Origin: Hydrogenophaga pseudoflava
Lineage (GTDB): Bacteria; Pseudomonadota; Gammaproteobacteria; Burkholderiales; Burkholderiaceae_C
Direction: 5' to 3'
Length of the DNA: 64,000 bases
Assembly (NCBI RefSeq): GCF_031020795.1
Contig: NZ_JAVHJP010000003.1
Location: 551,408-615,407, forward strand
In this document: piece by piece, positions 38,047 to 46,977 of the stretch
Layout: each line of letters begins with the position of its first letter
How positions within the stretch are numbered: position 1 is the first letter of the stretch
Notes under the pieces: model-generated
The model's database searches: none
What the model was told of the DNA's origin: nothing
The model's input: the letters and a program-made list of their open reading frames with translations, nothing else
Position numbers and translations under genes: made by a program

Positions 38047-38861
38047 TGAATTCTGCACACGCTCACTGGTCTGCACCGAAACTGTCCATGCGCTGGTGGC
38101 CCGTCTTCCAGCGCAACCTGCTGGTCTGGAAGAAGCTGGCGCTGCCCAGCCTGGTCGGCAACATCGCCGAGCCGCTGATGTGGCTGGTGGCCTTCGGCTA
38201 CGGCATGGGCGCGCTGGTGGGCCAGGTGAGCCTGTCCACGCCGCAGGGGCAGCAGGCCGTGCCCTACATCCTCTTCCTGGCCAGCGGCAGCATCTGCATG
38301 AGTGCGATGAACGCGGCCAGCTTCGAGGCGCTGTACTCGGCGTTCTCGCGCATGCACGTGCAGAAGACCTGGGACGGCATCATGAACGCGCCGGTGCGGC
38401 TGGACGACGTGGTGCTGGCCGAGATGCTGTGGGCGGCCTTCAAGGCCCTGTTCACGGTGCTGGCCATCCTGGGCGTGATGCTCGCGCTGGGCATCAGCCA
38501 CTCGACCAAACTCCTGCTGGTGCTGCCGGTGCTGCTGCTGGTGGGCATCACCTTCTCGTGCATCGCCCTGGTGTTCAACGCGCTGGCCCAGGGCTACGAC
38601 TTCTTCACCTACTACTTCACGCTGTTCCTGACACCGATGATGTTTCTCTCCGGTGTCTTCTTTCCCCGGGAACAGCTGCCGGGTCTGGTGCGCGCCATCT
38701 CCGAATGGCTGCCGCTGACCAATGCCGTCGCGCTGGTGCGCCCCCTGTTCATGGACCAGTGGCCCGATCGGCCCCTGGTGCACCTGACGGTGCTGGCGGT
38801 CTACGCGGTCGGCGCGTTCTGGGTCGCGCTGGCGCTGACCCGCAAACGCTTTGCGAAGTGA
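38046..38861 (+). CDS. ABC-2 type exporter permease (NodJ-like)
   Basis: A 271-residue membrane protein with about six TM helices and the ABC-2 family segment LFLTPMMFLSGVFFPREQLP in its fifth part, followed by WLPLTNAVALVRPLF. The start codon overlaps the ATPase stop. With the preceding ATPase it makes a two-component exporter. Confidence 0.9.
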   Translation: MNSAHAHWSAPKLSMRWWPVFQRNLLVWKKLALPSLVGNIAEPLMWLVAFGYGMGALVGQVSLSTPQGQQAVPYILFLASGSICMSAMNAASFEALYSAFSRMHVQKTWDGIMNAPVRLDDVVLAEMLWAAFKALFTVLAILGVMLALGISHSTKLLLVLPVLLLVGITFSCIALVFNALAQGYDFFTYYFTLFLTPMMFLSGVFFPREQLPGLVRAISEWLPLTNAVALVRPLFMDQWPDRPLVHLTVLAVYAVGAFWVALALTRKRFAK

Positions 38862-39134
38862 TCAGTGCACCGCGTGCTGCAGGGCCGGCTGGGCTGTGGC
38901 GTAGAACTCGACGCCCGAGTCCATGAAGGCCTCGTTGTCGATCGCGGCGTCGTAGGCGCGGACGGCCGAGCGCTGCGTGAGGGTGCGGTGGGTGATCGGG
39001 ATCAGGGGCTTGTCCAGCGGGCGGCACACGCGGTGGCGCAGGCCACGCAGATCGCGGCTGCTTTCCATCGCCGTGATCACGGCTTCCGGGTCAAGCATGA
39101 GGACGAAGGGGTTGAGGCTGGCGGTGGAGTTCAT
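38862..39134 (-). CDS. small conserved-looking hypothetical protein
   Basis: A 90-residue protein starting MNSTASLNPFVLML with AGGA upstream. It contains MESSRDLRGLRHRVCRPLDK and a C-terminal half with FMDSGVEFYATAQ. No TM segment or signal peptide is evident, and I recognise no family. Its stop abuts the stop of the NodJ-like permease. It is probably expressed from its own promoter in the 191-base gap to its right. Confidence 0.65.
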   Translation of the reverse strand: MNSTASLNPFVLMLDPEAVITAMESSRDLRGLRHRVCRPLDKPLIPITHRTLTQRSAVRAYDAAIDNEAFMDSGVEFYATAQPALQHAVH

Positions 39135-39325
39135 GGCGGTGTCCTGGGGAAAACGGGGTGAAAACAAGTCGTTTGTCGATGTGACAGACTGTATTGATCC
39201 TGTTTCAAACCGTTAAGTCGGCGCCACGCCATTCGCGTTGTAGGAAATTGCCTGACAAGGGGTGAGAAGAACGGCAATCACCTGTCAGTTCTCGCGCGAG
39301 CAGATCGCCCGCCGCGCAACCCCGC
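39135..39325. other. noncoding gap, comparatively AT-rich
   Basis: The 191 bases between the small hypothetical gene and ybdK include an AT-richer stretch (39150-39215, with TTGATCCTGTTTCAAAC) likely to hold the promoter of the hypothetical gene. I found no convincing hairpin or operator. Confidence 0.4.
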
Positions 39326-40444
39326 TCAGCCGCGCAGCGCGTCCACCGCCGCCGCCACCACGCCCTGCACGCTGCCGCTCTCGGCGTAGCGCCGGCGCAG
39401 CCAGGTGGCGTGGTTGCCATCGCGCGCCGCCGTGCGCTCGACCTCGTCCAGCGCGGCCTGGGCCTCCAGCACGTCGGCGTGGTGGCCGAGCTTGCGCAGC
39501 GTCGCGAGGATGTCCTCGCGGATGCTGATCTGCTCGCGCGTCTTGGGATTGACCATCATGCCGTCCAGACCGAAGCGACAGGCCTGGAAGCGGTTGTAGG
39601 TGTAGACGAGGTAGTCGTCCTCGACCGGCGGCGATTCGTCGCGCTGCAGGAGGTGGCGGCACAGGCACTGCAGGTAACAGGCCAGCGCGGCGGCGCGCTC
39701 CACCGTCAGCGGCGTGTCGCACACCCGCAGTTCGATGGTGCCGTACTCGGGCTTGGGCCGGATGTCCCAGTAGAAGTCCTTCATGGACTTGACCACGCCC
39801 GTGCTCTCCATCTTGGTGAAGTACACGTTGGAGAACTCGTCCCAGCTGAGCGTGAAGGGGGCGCGGCCCGACAGCGGGAAGGCGAACACCGAGTTCAGGC
39901 GCGCCGAGTCGAACAGCGTGTCCACGCCCTGGAAGAACGGCGAGGACGCCGACAGAGCGATGAAGTGCGGCACGTAGCGGTTGAGCGAGTGCAGCAGGAA
40001 CAGCGCCTCGTCGGGTGAGCTGCAGCCCACGTGCACGTGCTGTCCGAACACGGTGAACTGCTTGGCGAGATACCCGTAGAGCCCCGAGAGCTGCTCGAAG
40101 CGCGGCTTGGAGAAGATGCGCTGCTCGAACCAGCGCTGGAACGGGTGTGTGCCGCCCCCGGCCAGCGCGATGTTGAGCCGGTCGCCCGCGTGCACCAGGG
40201 TGTCGCGGATCTCGCGCAGCTGCGCCAGCAGCGGGCCGTGCAGGTGCTGCACGTCGGTGGCGATCTCGATCATGCTCTGTGTCATCTCGGGCGTCACCAC
40301 ACCAGGGAAAGGCTTGCGCCGCAGCAACTCCAGCAGGTCGTTGGCGCTGCTGGAGAGGTCCATGTCGTAGGTGTTGACCAGCTGCAGTTCGAGTTCGACA
40401 CCCAGCGTGAGCGACTCGGAGGCCTTGAAGGTTTCCAGCGGCAT
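39326..40444 (-). CDS. ybdK: YbdK-type carboxylate-amine ligase (glutamate-cysteine ligase GCS2 family)
   Basis: A 372-residue enzyme of the GCS2/YbdK family. Signature parts are [13 protein letters not shown] near the start, [15 protein letters not shown] and a late [14 protein letters not shown]. YbdK proteins have weak gamma-glutamylcysteine ligase activity and their true substrate is uncertain. The start of this gene is 7 bases downstream of the antiporter stop, so both belong to one transcript. Confidence 0.92.
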   Translation of the reverse strand: MPLETFKASESLTLGVELELQLVNTYDMDLSSSANDLLELLRRKPFPGVVTPEMTQSMIEIATDVQHLHGPLLAQLREIRDTLVHAGDRLNIALAGGGTHPFQRWFEQRIFSKPRFEQLSGLYGYLAKQFTVFGQHVHVGCSSPDEALFLLHSLNRYVPHFIALSASSPFFQGVDTLFDSARLNSVFAFPLSGRAPFTLSWDEFSNVYFTKMESTGVVKSMKDFYWDIRPKPEYGTIELRVCDTPLTVERAAALACYLQCLCRHLLQRDESPPVEDDYLVYTYNRFQACRFGLDGMMVNPKTREQISIREDILATLRKLGHHADVLEAQAALDEVERTAARDGNHATWLRRRYAESGSVQGVVAAAVDALRG

Positions 40445-40451
40445 GTCTGCG

Positions 40452-41639
40452 TCACTCCCGGGTCACATGCGTTTCGCGCGCCGCCTGCAGGGCGCGCTGG
40501 GTGACCAGCGGGCCGAACAGCTCCTGCAGCATCATCATGAAGGCCAGGGCCATCAGCACCTGGCGCGCAGGTTCGAAGCCGTAGAGGCGGCTCTGCTCCA
40601 GCAGCAGGATGGCGAAGGCCGACATCGGCGTGAGCGCCAGGCCGGTCAGCAGGCCCTTGCGCTCGGTGCTGCCCGAGAGGCGGGCCGCGGCCACATTGCA
40701 CACCACCTTGGTGGCGATGCGGGTGAAGATCAGCGCCAGTCCGAGCAGCACGCCACCACCGATGTCGCTCCAGTCCAGCAGGGCCGCGATGTAGACGAAC
40801 AGGAACAGGGTCAGCAGGTCACCAGCAGTGCCGAAGCCGCGCTGCGCATTGGTCAGGTGCACGCGGCGCTCGCGCGCCACGATGCCGAAGGTCAGCGCCG
40901 CCAGCAGCGGCGAGAGCTTGAGACCGTAGGCCATGGTGGTCAGCAGCACCACCGCCAGCGCGAAGACCAGGGTCACGTCGCGCTCCTGGATGCGCTGGCT
41001 GCGCAGCAGCGCGGGCATGCCCACGCCCAGCAGGGCCCCCACGGCGACCGAGGTGACCAGCACGTGCACGCTGCCGAAGGCGGCCAGCACGAGGTCGCCC
41101 GAGGTCGCAAGGTGCCAGTAGCCGATGACCAGCTTGAGCGCCAGCACCGCCACCAGGCAGTTGATCGCGCACAGGTGCAGCACGCGCTCGGTCACCTGGC
41201 CGGCGCTGCGCAGCTCGTTGGCCACCCGCACGATGCCTGCGGGCGAGGCGGACACCGACAGCGCCGCGACGATCAGCCGCGTGTCCACCGGCAGCGCGAA
41301 CAGGCCGGACACCCAGTACACCGTGGCGAAGGTCAGCACCGACTCCACCAGCCCCAGCGCCAGCACCCAGGGGTTGTGCCGGAACCAGCGCAGGTGGATG
41401 CGGTAGCCCAGCTCGAACAGGATCAGCGACAGCGCCACGTTGGCCAGGAAGGGCAGGCCCGGCACCGCGTCGGTCAGGCCCGGCAGGTTGATCAGGCTGG
41501 CCACCAGGCCCACCGCCACGTAGCTGGTCACCCGCGGCAGGTTGGCCCATTCGTGCAGGCGCTCGCCCAAGTACCAGGCGAGCAGCAGCACCAGGGGCCA
41601 GGCCATGGACTGGAGAAGGAAGGGAAAGTCGGTCACCAT
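40452..41639 (-). CDS. cation:proton antiporter (CPA family)
   Basis: A 395-residue polytopic protein with about 11-12 TM helices covering almost the whole chain. It matches the sodium/hydrogen exchanger fold (for example [17 protein letters not shown] with conserved small residues, and [17 protein letters not shown] near the end). There is no C-terminal TrkA/RCK domain. The ATG at 41637-41639 was chosen because upstream in-frame sequence lies in a GC-rich hairpin region. Ion specificity is unknown. Confidence 0.85.
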   Translation of the reverse strand: MVTDFPFLLQSMAWPLVLLLAWYLGERLHEWANLPRVTSYVAVGLVASLINLPGLTDAVPGLPFLANVALSLILFELGYRIHLRWFRHNPWVLALGLVESVLTFATVYWVSGLFALPVDTRLIVAALSVSASPAGIVRVANELRSAGQVTERVLHLCAINCLVAVLALKLVIGYWHLATSGDLVLAAFGSVHVLVTSVAVGALLGVGMPALLRSQRIQERDVTLVFALAVVLLTTMAYGLKLSPLLAALTFGIVARERRVHLTNAQRGFGTAGDLLTLFLFVYIAALLDWSDIGGGVLLGLALIFTRIATKVVCNVAAARLSGSTERKGLLTGLALTPMSAFAILLLEQSRLYGFEPARQVLMALAFMMMLQELFGPLVTQRALQAARETHVTRE

Positions 41640-41732
41640 GCAGAAGAAGAAGGTGGGGGCGACGCCCCGGCCCCCGGGTGTACCACCCCCGGAGGGGGAT
41701 GTCATGTAACAGGACGAAACCCCCTCAGGGGG
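41640..41732 (-). terminator. tandem GC hairpins between antiporter and lipoprotein genes
   Basis: Two short hairpins occur: CCCCC-GGA-GGGGG near 41684-41697 and CCCCC-TCA-GGGGG at 41720-41732, the latter overlapping the lipoprotein stop codon. They lack a T-run, so they are more likely repeat-type mRNA structures than classical terminators. Confidence 0.4.
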
Positions 41733-43206
41733 CGCCGGCCTCTTGACGCCGGTGGAAACGCTGTTCCAGCAGGCGCGGATCGTCGAAATGGCGCCGCCCG
41801 ACAAAGGCCGTCGGGTGCCGCCCCCACTGCCTCATCGCGCCAGGGCTCTCGATGCCCATGGGCCAGAACAGGGCCCGTTCGCCGCGCTCGGTGCCCGGCA
41901 TGATCCCATTGGACCAGAAGGCGCTGCGATGACCCCCTGCCGGCGTGGGCAGGCTGCGCAGCTGGTCCTCGTCCTCCAGCCGCAGAACCTCGCCTTCTGC
42001 CACGCCTTCGTCGGCGGCCACGCCGATGAGCTGGTGGTCGGAGGCGCTCAGGTGCACCCGCAGCCGCTGGCCCGGCGCGAGCCTGGGCAGCGAGGCCGGC
42101 ACGAACGCCCATTCGGTGCGCGCGGAAGGCGGCGGGCGCAGCGCCATGGTGGGCGCGGGCAGGAACAGGTGGTAGCAGCCACAGCCATGGATGCTGTCAA
42201 GCATCAGCGGCCGGCCGCGCTCATCCAGGGTCAGACGGAGCACCACCGCGTCCACCCGGCCGGCCAGCAGGTCCAGCCCGTGGCGCGGCGGCCTCTCGGG
42301 AAACCACAGGCTGTAGACCAGTTGCGGCAGCACCCGGTCGCCGTATCGGGTGTAGGCGATGCGCTGGTAGAGCACCGGCTGCCCGGTCCGCACTTCTGGT
42401 GCCGGTCCTTCACCCCAGCGCAGCCGGCCGGGCCGGTCGGCTTCGGAGCGGGTCTCGATGTGCAGCACCGGCGCGTAGGCCTGCAGCAGACGGCGGGCGG
42501 CCTCTGCATCGGGCGCCGGAATGCCCAGCGCGTCCACCGGCAGTGGCCTCCAGGAACCCGACGGGACTGTCTCGGCGTCGGGCCGGTACCGCACCCAGCC
42601 GGGCGCCTGCGGGGGCGGCGAGGTCATCCAGCGGCTTTGCCAGTGCCGCAGTTCGCGTTCGACCCCCGCGAAGAACGGCCACTGGCTCAGCGGGTACAGG
42701 CCCAGCGTGCGCAGCACGGCGCTGTAGTCGTCGGGCACCACGGCCGCGTCGCGCAGCCGCCGCCGGGCCGTCTCGTCGGCCGAGAGGGTCTGCCAGAGCC
42801 GGGGGCCGCAGCTGCTCACGCGAGCCTGCAATGCCGCGCGGCCGGCCGCGCCCAACGCTTCCGGCGCAGCCGGCGGCAGGTTGCGGATCTCGGCCGTGCG
42901 CGCCACCAGGTCCTGCTCCAGCAGGCGTTCGCCCCAGGCCTGCCAGCGCGCTGCGTCCTGCAGAGCCTCGTCGCGGAAGGAGGCCAGCAGCCGGTCGACC
43001 CGCAGGAAGGAAAACCCGGGAATGCGGGTGGCGCCGCCGTCGCGCACGGCGTGGGCGTCGGTCTGTTCGTCGAGCTGCTGCAGCAAGCGCTGGCAGGCAG
43101 CCACCGGCCCGCCCTCGTCGGCTCCGCGAGGCTGCGGCGAGGCGCACCCTGCCAGCACCGCCACGGCGGTGGCGAGCAGGCGCGATGACAGGAGCTTGCG
43201 GGCCAT
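41725..43206 (-). CDS. hypothetical lipoprotein, unknown family
   Basis: A 493-residue predicted lipoprotein with signal MARKLLSSRLLATAVAVLAGC. I do not recognise the family. The mature protein is helical at first, with WMTSPPPQAPGWVRY at mid-length, then a stretch (about 250-370) with VLYQRIAYTRYGDRVLPQL and SIHGCGCYHLFLP, then a beta-rich end. The GCGCYH segment could bind a metal or form a disulfide. Upstream in-frame starts at M54-type positions exist but the lipobox supports this one. Confidence 0.75.
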   Translation of the reverse strand: MARKLLSSRLLATAVAVLAGCASPQPRGADEGGPVAACQRLLQQLDEQTDAHAVRDGGATRIPGFSFLRVDRLLASFRDEALQDAARWQAWGERLLEQDLVARTAEIRNLPPAAPEALGAAGRAALQARVSSCGPRLWQTLSADETARRRLRDAAVVPDDYSAVLRTLGLYPLSQWPFFAGVERELRHWQSRWMTSPPPQAPGWVRYRPDAETVPSGSWRPLPVDALGIPAPDAEAARRLLQAYAPVLHIETRSEADRPGRLRWGEGPAPEVRTGQPVLYQRIAYTRYGDRVLPQLVYSLWFPERPPRHGLDLLAGRVDAVVLRLTLDERGRPLMLDSIHGCGCYHLFLPAPTMALRPPPSARTEWAFVPASLPRLAPGQRLRVHLSASDHQLIGVAADEGVAEGEVLRLEDEDQLRSLPTPAGGHRSAFWSNGIMPGTERGERALFWPMGIESPGAMRQWGRHPTAFVGRRHFDDPRLLEQRFHRRQEAGAP

Positions 43207-43286
43207 CGCGCGATGGTAGCGAGCAGTCCCTGTACCGGGCATAGGTCTGGTTACACCCCTGGGGATGCGCAGGGTTACCATGCCGC

Positions 43287-43931
43287 ATGACCCAATCCCA
43301 ACGCTTCTCCCTCTCCCGTTCCGTCGGGCTGCCGCTGCTGCTGTCCCTGACCGCCCTCGCGGCCCACGCCCAGTCCACCCCCGCCGCCGCACCGGCGGCA
43401 CCCACGGCCTCCACCCCGGCCAAGAAGGACCTGATCCAGCGCGTGCTCAAGCTCCAGCAAGGCGGCATCGAGCGGCTCGCCACGGCCATGACCGAAGAAC
43501 CCGCGCTGGTGCTCGCCGACCGGGCCTCCGAGATCATTGCCGCCAAGGTGCCGACCGAGCGGCAGGAGGCGGTTGCCAAGGAAGTGCAGTCCGAGCTGCA
43601 GAAGTACCTCAAGGACACCGTGCCCCTGGTGCGCCGCAGCGCCCAGCAACTGGCGCCCGCCACCATCGGTTCGGTGCTCGAGAGCAAGTTCAGCGAAGAA
43701 GAGCTGCGCGAGATCGTGGCGATGCTGGAGTCACCGGCCTACGCCAAATACCAGCAGCTGAGCGCCGAGATGCAGCAGTCGCTGCAGGCGAAGCTGGTGG
43801 CCGACACCCGGGCCACCGTCGAGCCCCGAGTGCAGGCGCTCGAAAAGGCCCTGGGCGATCGTCTGAAGGTGGCCACCGCGGGAGCCGCCACCGCACCCGC
43901 GAAACCCGCGGCCAAGCCGGCCGGCAAGTAG
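43287..43931 (+). CDS. secreted DUF2059-like protein
   Basis: A 214-residue exported protein with a signal peptide ending at AHAQ (about residue 28). A low-complexity Ala/Pro/Thr linker follows, then a helical domain with LIQRVLKLQQGGIERLA and FSEEELREIVAMLESPAYAKYQQL, the pattern of DUF2059 proteins. The C terminus is Ala/Lys-rich. Function unknown; likely periplasmic. Confidence 0.75.
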   Translation: MTQSQRFSLSRSVGLPLLLSLTALAAHAQSTPAAAPAAPTASTPAKKDLIQRVLKLQQGGIERLATAMTEEPALVLADRASEIIAAKVPTERQEAVAKEVQSELQKYLKDTVPLVRRSAQQLAPATIGSVLESKFSEEELREIVAMLESPAYAKYQQLSAEMQQSLQAKLVADTRATVEPRVQALEKALGDRLKVATAGAATAPAKPAAKPAGK

Positions 43932-43941
43932 GCGCGGCGCC

Positions 43942-44814
43942 TCAGGCCGCGAAGCGCTCGCGCAGTGGCTGCAGGCCGAGTTCGTCGACGATCTGCAGCA
44001 GGCGCTCGCGGGCGCGCTGGCGCTGGCCCTGCGGCCCGTCGTGCCGGCGCGCCAGGATCAGCTCGTTCTTCATCGAGTGCTCCCAGCCCACCAGCTCGGT
44101 CACCGTGACCTGGTAGCCATGGGCTTCGAGCTGCAGGCAGCGCAGCACATTGGTGATCTGGCTGCCGAACTCGCGCGTGTGCAACGGGTGGCGCCAGAGT
44201 TCCGCCAGCGGCGTGCGGGCGAGCGACAGCGCCTTGTGCTGGCGCATCACCGAGGCCACCTCGGCCTGGCAACACGGCACCAGCACCATGAAGCGGGCCT
44301 GCTTCGCCAGGCCGAAGGCGATGGCGTCGTCGGTCGCGGTGTCGCAGGCGTGCAGCGCCGTCACCACATCGATCTGCGCCGGCAGGTCGGGATGGTCCAG
44401 CGCCTGCTGCACCGTCGTCGCCAGGAAGCCCATGCGCGAGAAGCCCAGCCGCTGCGCCAGCGTGCGCGACTTCTCCACCAGCTCGGCGCGCGTCTCGACC
44501 CCGTACACCCATCCGGCCGGCTTCGACTTGAAAAACAGGTCGTAGAGGATGAAGCCCAGGTAGGACTTGCCCGCACCGTGATCGGCCAGGGTGACGTCGC
44601 CGCGGTCCTTCAGCACCTCGGCCAGCAGCGGCTCGATGAATTGGACCAGGTGGTAGACCTGCTTGAGCTTGCGCCGGGTGTCCTGGTTGAGCCTGCCCTC
44701 GCGGGTGAGGATGTGCAGCTCCTTGAGCAGCTCGATGGACTGGCCCTCGCGCAGTTCGGGCAGCTGTTCCTGCAGGCTGGGGGATTCTCGGGTGCGGCGG
44801 ACGGCTTTGGACAT
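43942..44814 (-). CDS. class I SAM methyltransferase (Methyltransf_32-like)
   Basis: A 290-residue protein. The SAM-binding region starts at LADHGAGKSYLGFILYDLFF, with an unusual DHGAGKSY in place of the GxGxG loop, as in Methyltransf_32/METTL25-like proteins. LHACDTATDDAIAFG and LVPCCQAEV are further family markers. The substrate is unknown; members of this group have been proposed to modify RNA or small molecules. It converges on the DUF2059-like gene and diverges from the srkA-like kinase. Confidence 0.8.
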   Translation of the reverse strand: MSKAVRRTRESPSLQEQLPELREGQSIELLKELHILTREGRLNQDTRRKLKQVYHLVQFIEPLLAEVLKDRGDVTLADHGAGKSYLGFILYDLFFKSKPAGWVYGVETRAELVEKSRTLAQRLGFSRMGFLATTVQQALDHPDLPAQIDVVTALHACDTATDDAIAFGLAKQARFMVLVPCCQAEVASVMRQHKALSLARTPLAELWRHPLHTREFGSQITNVLRCLQLEAHGYQVTVTELVGWEHSMKNELILARRHDGPQGQRQRARERLLQIVDELGLQPLRERFAA

Positions 44815-44848
44815 GGGCCGGATTGTCGCAGGCGGTCACAATCGGCGC

Positions 44849-45889
44849 ATGCACGCCACCGACCCGCGACACCCCTACGAAACCCTCACACCCGATGTGG
44901 TGCAGGACGCGCTGGCCAGCCTCGGCCTGTGGGGCGACGGGCGCCTGTCCGCGCTGAGCAGCTACGAGAACCGGGTCTATCAGGCGGCACTGGAGACACC
45001 ACTGGACGGCCACGCACAGGTGGTGCTCAAGTTCTACCGGCCAGGCCGCTGGAACGAGGCGCAGATCCTCGAAGAGCACGCCTTCGCGGCCGAGCTGGCC
45101 GCCGCCGATGTGCCGGTGGTTGCGCCTCTGGTGATCGAAGGCCGCACGCTGCACCGCCACGGTGGCTTCCTGTTCAGCGTGAGCCCGCGGCGCGGCGGCC
45201 GGCGGCCCGAACTGGAGGACTTCGAGGTGCTGGAATGGACCGGCCGCTTCCTCGCACGCCTGCACACCGTGGGCGCGGCCCGGCCCTTCGCCCAACGGCC
45301 GGCCCTGGACGCCGCCAGCTTCGGCCACGAGCCGCGCGACTGGCTGCTGGAGCACGAGGCCGTGGCGCCCGAGGTGCGCAGCGCCTGGCGACAGACGCTG
45401 GACGAAGCGCTGCAGATCATCGAGTCGCACCCGGCCCTTAGGCCGGTCCGGCCCGCGAACGGCGGCGAGCCGGTCGCACTCATCCGTCTGCACGGCGACT
45501 GCCACCCGGGCAACATCCTCTGGACGCCCGAAGGCGCGCCCGGCGCCGGGCCGCACTTCGTCGACCTCGACGACGCGCGCACAGGCCCGGCCGTGCAGGA
45601 CCTGTGGATGCTGCTCTCGGGCGAGCGGCGCCAGCAGACGCAGCAGCTGGGCGCCCTGCTCGACGGCTACGAGCAGATGCGCGATTTCGACCGGCGTGAG
45701 CTGGCCTTGATCGAGCCGCTGCGAACGCTGCGCCTGGTGCACTACAGCGCCTGGATCGCACGCCGCTGGGACGACCCGGCCTTCCCGATCAACTTTCCCT
45801 GGTTCGGCGGGCGCGACTTCTGGCAGGGTCAGGTGGACATGCTGGTCGAGCAGATCGAAGAAATGCAGAACCCACCGCTGGTGGTGTGA
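44849..45889 (+). CDS. srkA: stress response serine/threonine kinase (SrkA/YihE family)
   Basis: A 346-residue aminoglycoside-phosphotransferase-fold kinase. LSSYENRVYQ is the SrkA nucleotide-loop region, HGDCHPGNIL (215-224) the catalytic loop and VDLDDA (238-243) the metal-binding motif. In E. coli, SrkA counteracts MazEF-associated death under stress. The ATG at 44849 is followed by the conserved start HPYETLTPDVV. No dsbA gene follows, unlike E. coli. Confidence 0.92.
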   Translation: MHATDPRHPYETLTPDVVQDALASLGLWGDGRLSALSSYENRVYQAALETPLDGHAQVVLKFYRPGRWNEAQILEEHAFAAELAAADVPVVAPLVIEGRTLHRHGGFLFSVSPRRGGRRPELEDFEVLEWTGRFLARLHTVGAARPFAQRPALDAASFGHEPRDWLLEHEAVAPEVRSAWRQTLDEALQIIESHPALRPVRPANGGEPVALIRLHGDCHPGNILWTPEGAPGAGPHFVDLDDARTGPAVQDLWMLLSGERRQQTQQLGALLDGYEQMRDFDRRELALIEPLRTLRLVHYSAWIARRWDDPAFPINFPWFGGRDFWQGQVDMLVEQIEEMQNPPLVV

Positions 45890-45914
45890 CCCCCCTGCGC
45901 CCGGCTGCGCCGGT

Positions 45915-45970
45915 CCCCCCCAGGGGGCGGCACTGGCGGCACGGCAGAGCCGGTTCCGCGGCGCCCTGGA
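45915..45970 (-). repeat. GC-rich dispersed intergenic repeat, copy 3 (inverted)
   Basis: Reverse complement of this segment reads TCCAGGGCGCCGCGGAACCG and then GTGCCGCCCCCTGGGGGG, nearly identical to copy 1 at 26260-26314. It lies 25 bases after the srkA stop and about 45 bases left of the OhrR operator. Confidence 0.7.
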
Positions 45971-46013
45971 TCGGCATCGCGCTCCGTTTTGACCCTTTCC
46001 GCAAAAAGGTTTC

Positions 46014-46045
46014 TGGCAATTAAATTGTGAACAATTAAATTGCCA
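46014..46045. promoter_or_regulatory. OhrR operator
   Basis: Two copies of CAATTAAATTG (46017-46027 and 46032-46042) lie in a larger inverted repeat with 14-base arms (13 of 14 paired; loop TGAA). The 11-mer equals the core of the OhrR box described in Bacillus subtilis. It ends 14 bases before the ohrR ATG, so binding would block its own transcription, and probably ohr as well. Confidence 0.82.
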
Positions 46046-46059
46046 GCTACAGTTCTCCC

Positions 46060-46509
46060 ATGCCTTCCACACCACCCCTCGACGAACGCGCCCTGCTGCT
46101 GGACAACCAGCTGTGTTTCGCGCTCTATTCCGCCTCGCTGGCCATGACCAAGCTGTACAAGCCGCTGCTGGAGTCGATGGGCCTGACCTATCCGCAGTAC
46201 CTGGTGATGCTGGCGCTGTGGGAGCGCGACGGCGACACCGTCTCGGCGCTCGGTGAACGACTGCACCTCGACTCGGGCACGCTGACCCCGCTGCTCAAAC
46301 GCCTGGAGGCGGCCGAGCTGGTCACGCGCCTGCGGGACGCCACCGACGAACGCCGCGTGCTGATCCGCCTGACCGCGGCCGGCCGGCGGCTCAAGGTCCG
46401 GGCCGCCCGACTGCCCGCCTGCGTGATGCAGGCCGCGCAGTGCAACCTCGATGAGGTCACCGCCCTGACCCGACAGATCCAGACGCTGCGCGACCGGCTC
46501 AGCGCCTGA
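46060..46509 (+). CDS. ohrR: OhrR, organic-hydroperoxide-sensing MarR repressor
   Basis: A 149-residue MarR-type repressor. The reactive Cys19 is in [15 protein letters not shown], the signature of OhrR. Further cysteines Cys121 and Cys128 near the C terminus resemble two-Cys OhrR of Xanthomonas, where oxidation forms an intersubunit disulfide. The winged HTH includes [20 protein letters not shown]. It precedes ohr by 51 bases, with its operator directly upstream. Confidence 0.95.
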   Translation: MPSTPPLDERALLLDNQLCFALYSASLAMTKLYKPLLESMGLTYPQYLVMLALWERDGDTVSALGERLHLDSGTLTPLLKRLEAAELVTRLRDATDERRVLIRLTAAGRRLKVRAARLPACVMQAAQCNLDEVTALTRQIQTLRDRLSA

Positions 46510-46560
46510 CACCCTTCTCCCACCCGCTTGCTCCGCAAGCATTTCATGAAAGACCCGACC

Positions 46561-46977
46561 ATGGCCTCTCTCGACAAAGTCCTGTACACCGCCCGCACCC
46601 ACACCACCGGCGGCCGCGATGGCGCCTCGCGCTCCGACGATGGCCGGCTGGACGTCAAGCACACGCCGCCCGGCGCGCCCGGCAACGGCACCAACCCCGA
46701 GCAGTTGTTCGCGGCCGGCTATTCGGCCTGTTTCATCGGTGCCATCAAGGCCGTGGCCGGCAAGATGAAGCTGGCCGTGCCCGCCGATGTGGCGGTGGAC
46801 GCCGAGGTGGACCTGGGCCCGGTGGGCCAGGCCTATGGCATCGCGGCGCGCCTGACGGTGCACCTGCCGGGCATGGACCGCGCGCAGGCCCAGGCCCTGG
46901 TCGACGCCGCCCACCAGGTCTGCCCGTACTCGAACGCGACCCGCGGCAACATCGACGTGACCCTCACGCTGGCCTGA
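46561..46977 (+). CDS. ohr: organic hydroperoxide resistance peroxidase
   Basis: A 138-residue Ohr/OsmC-fold peroxidase that reduces fatty-acid hydroperoxides. Catalytic Cys57 (YSACFIGA) and Cys121 ([11 protein letters not shown]), plus Arg19 in GGRDG and Glu47 in NPEQLF, are in place. It is controlled by OhrR upstream. The start [11 protein letters not shown] was preferred over upstream MLRKHF because it fits the family. It ends 1 base before the convergent dioxygenase stop. Confidence 0.95.
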   Translation: MASLDKVLYTARTHTTGGRDGASRSDDGRLDVKHTPPGAPGNGTNPEQLFAAGYSACFIGAIKAVAGKMKLAVPADVAVDAEVDLGPVGQAYGIAARLTVHLPGMDRAQAQALVDAAHQVCPYSNATRGNIDVTLTLA

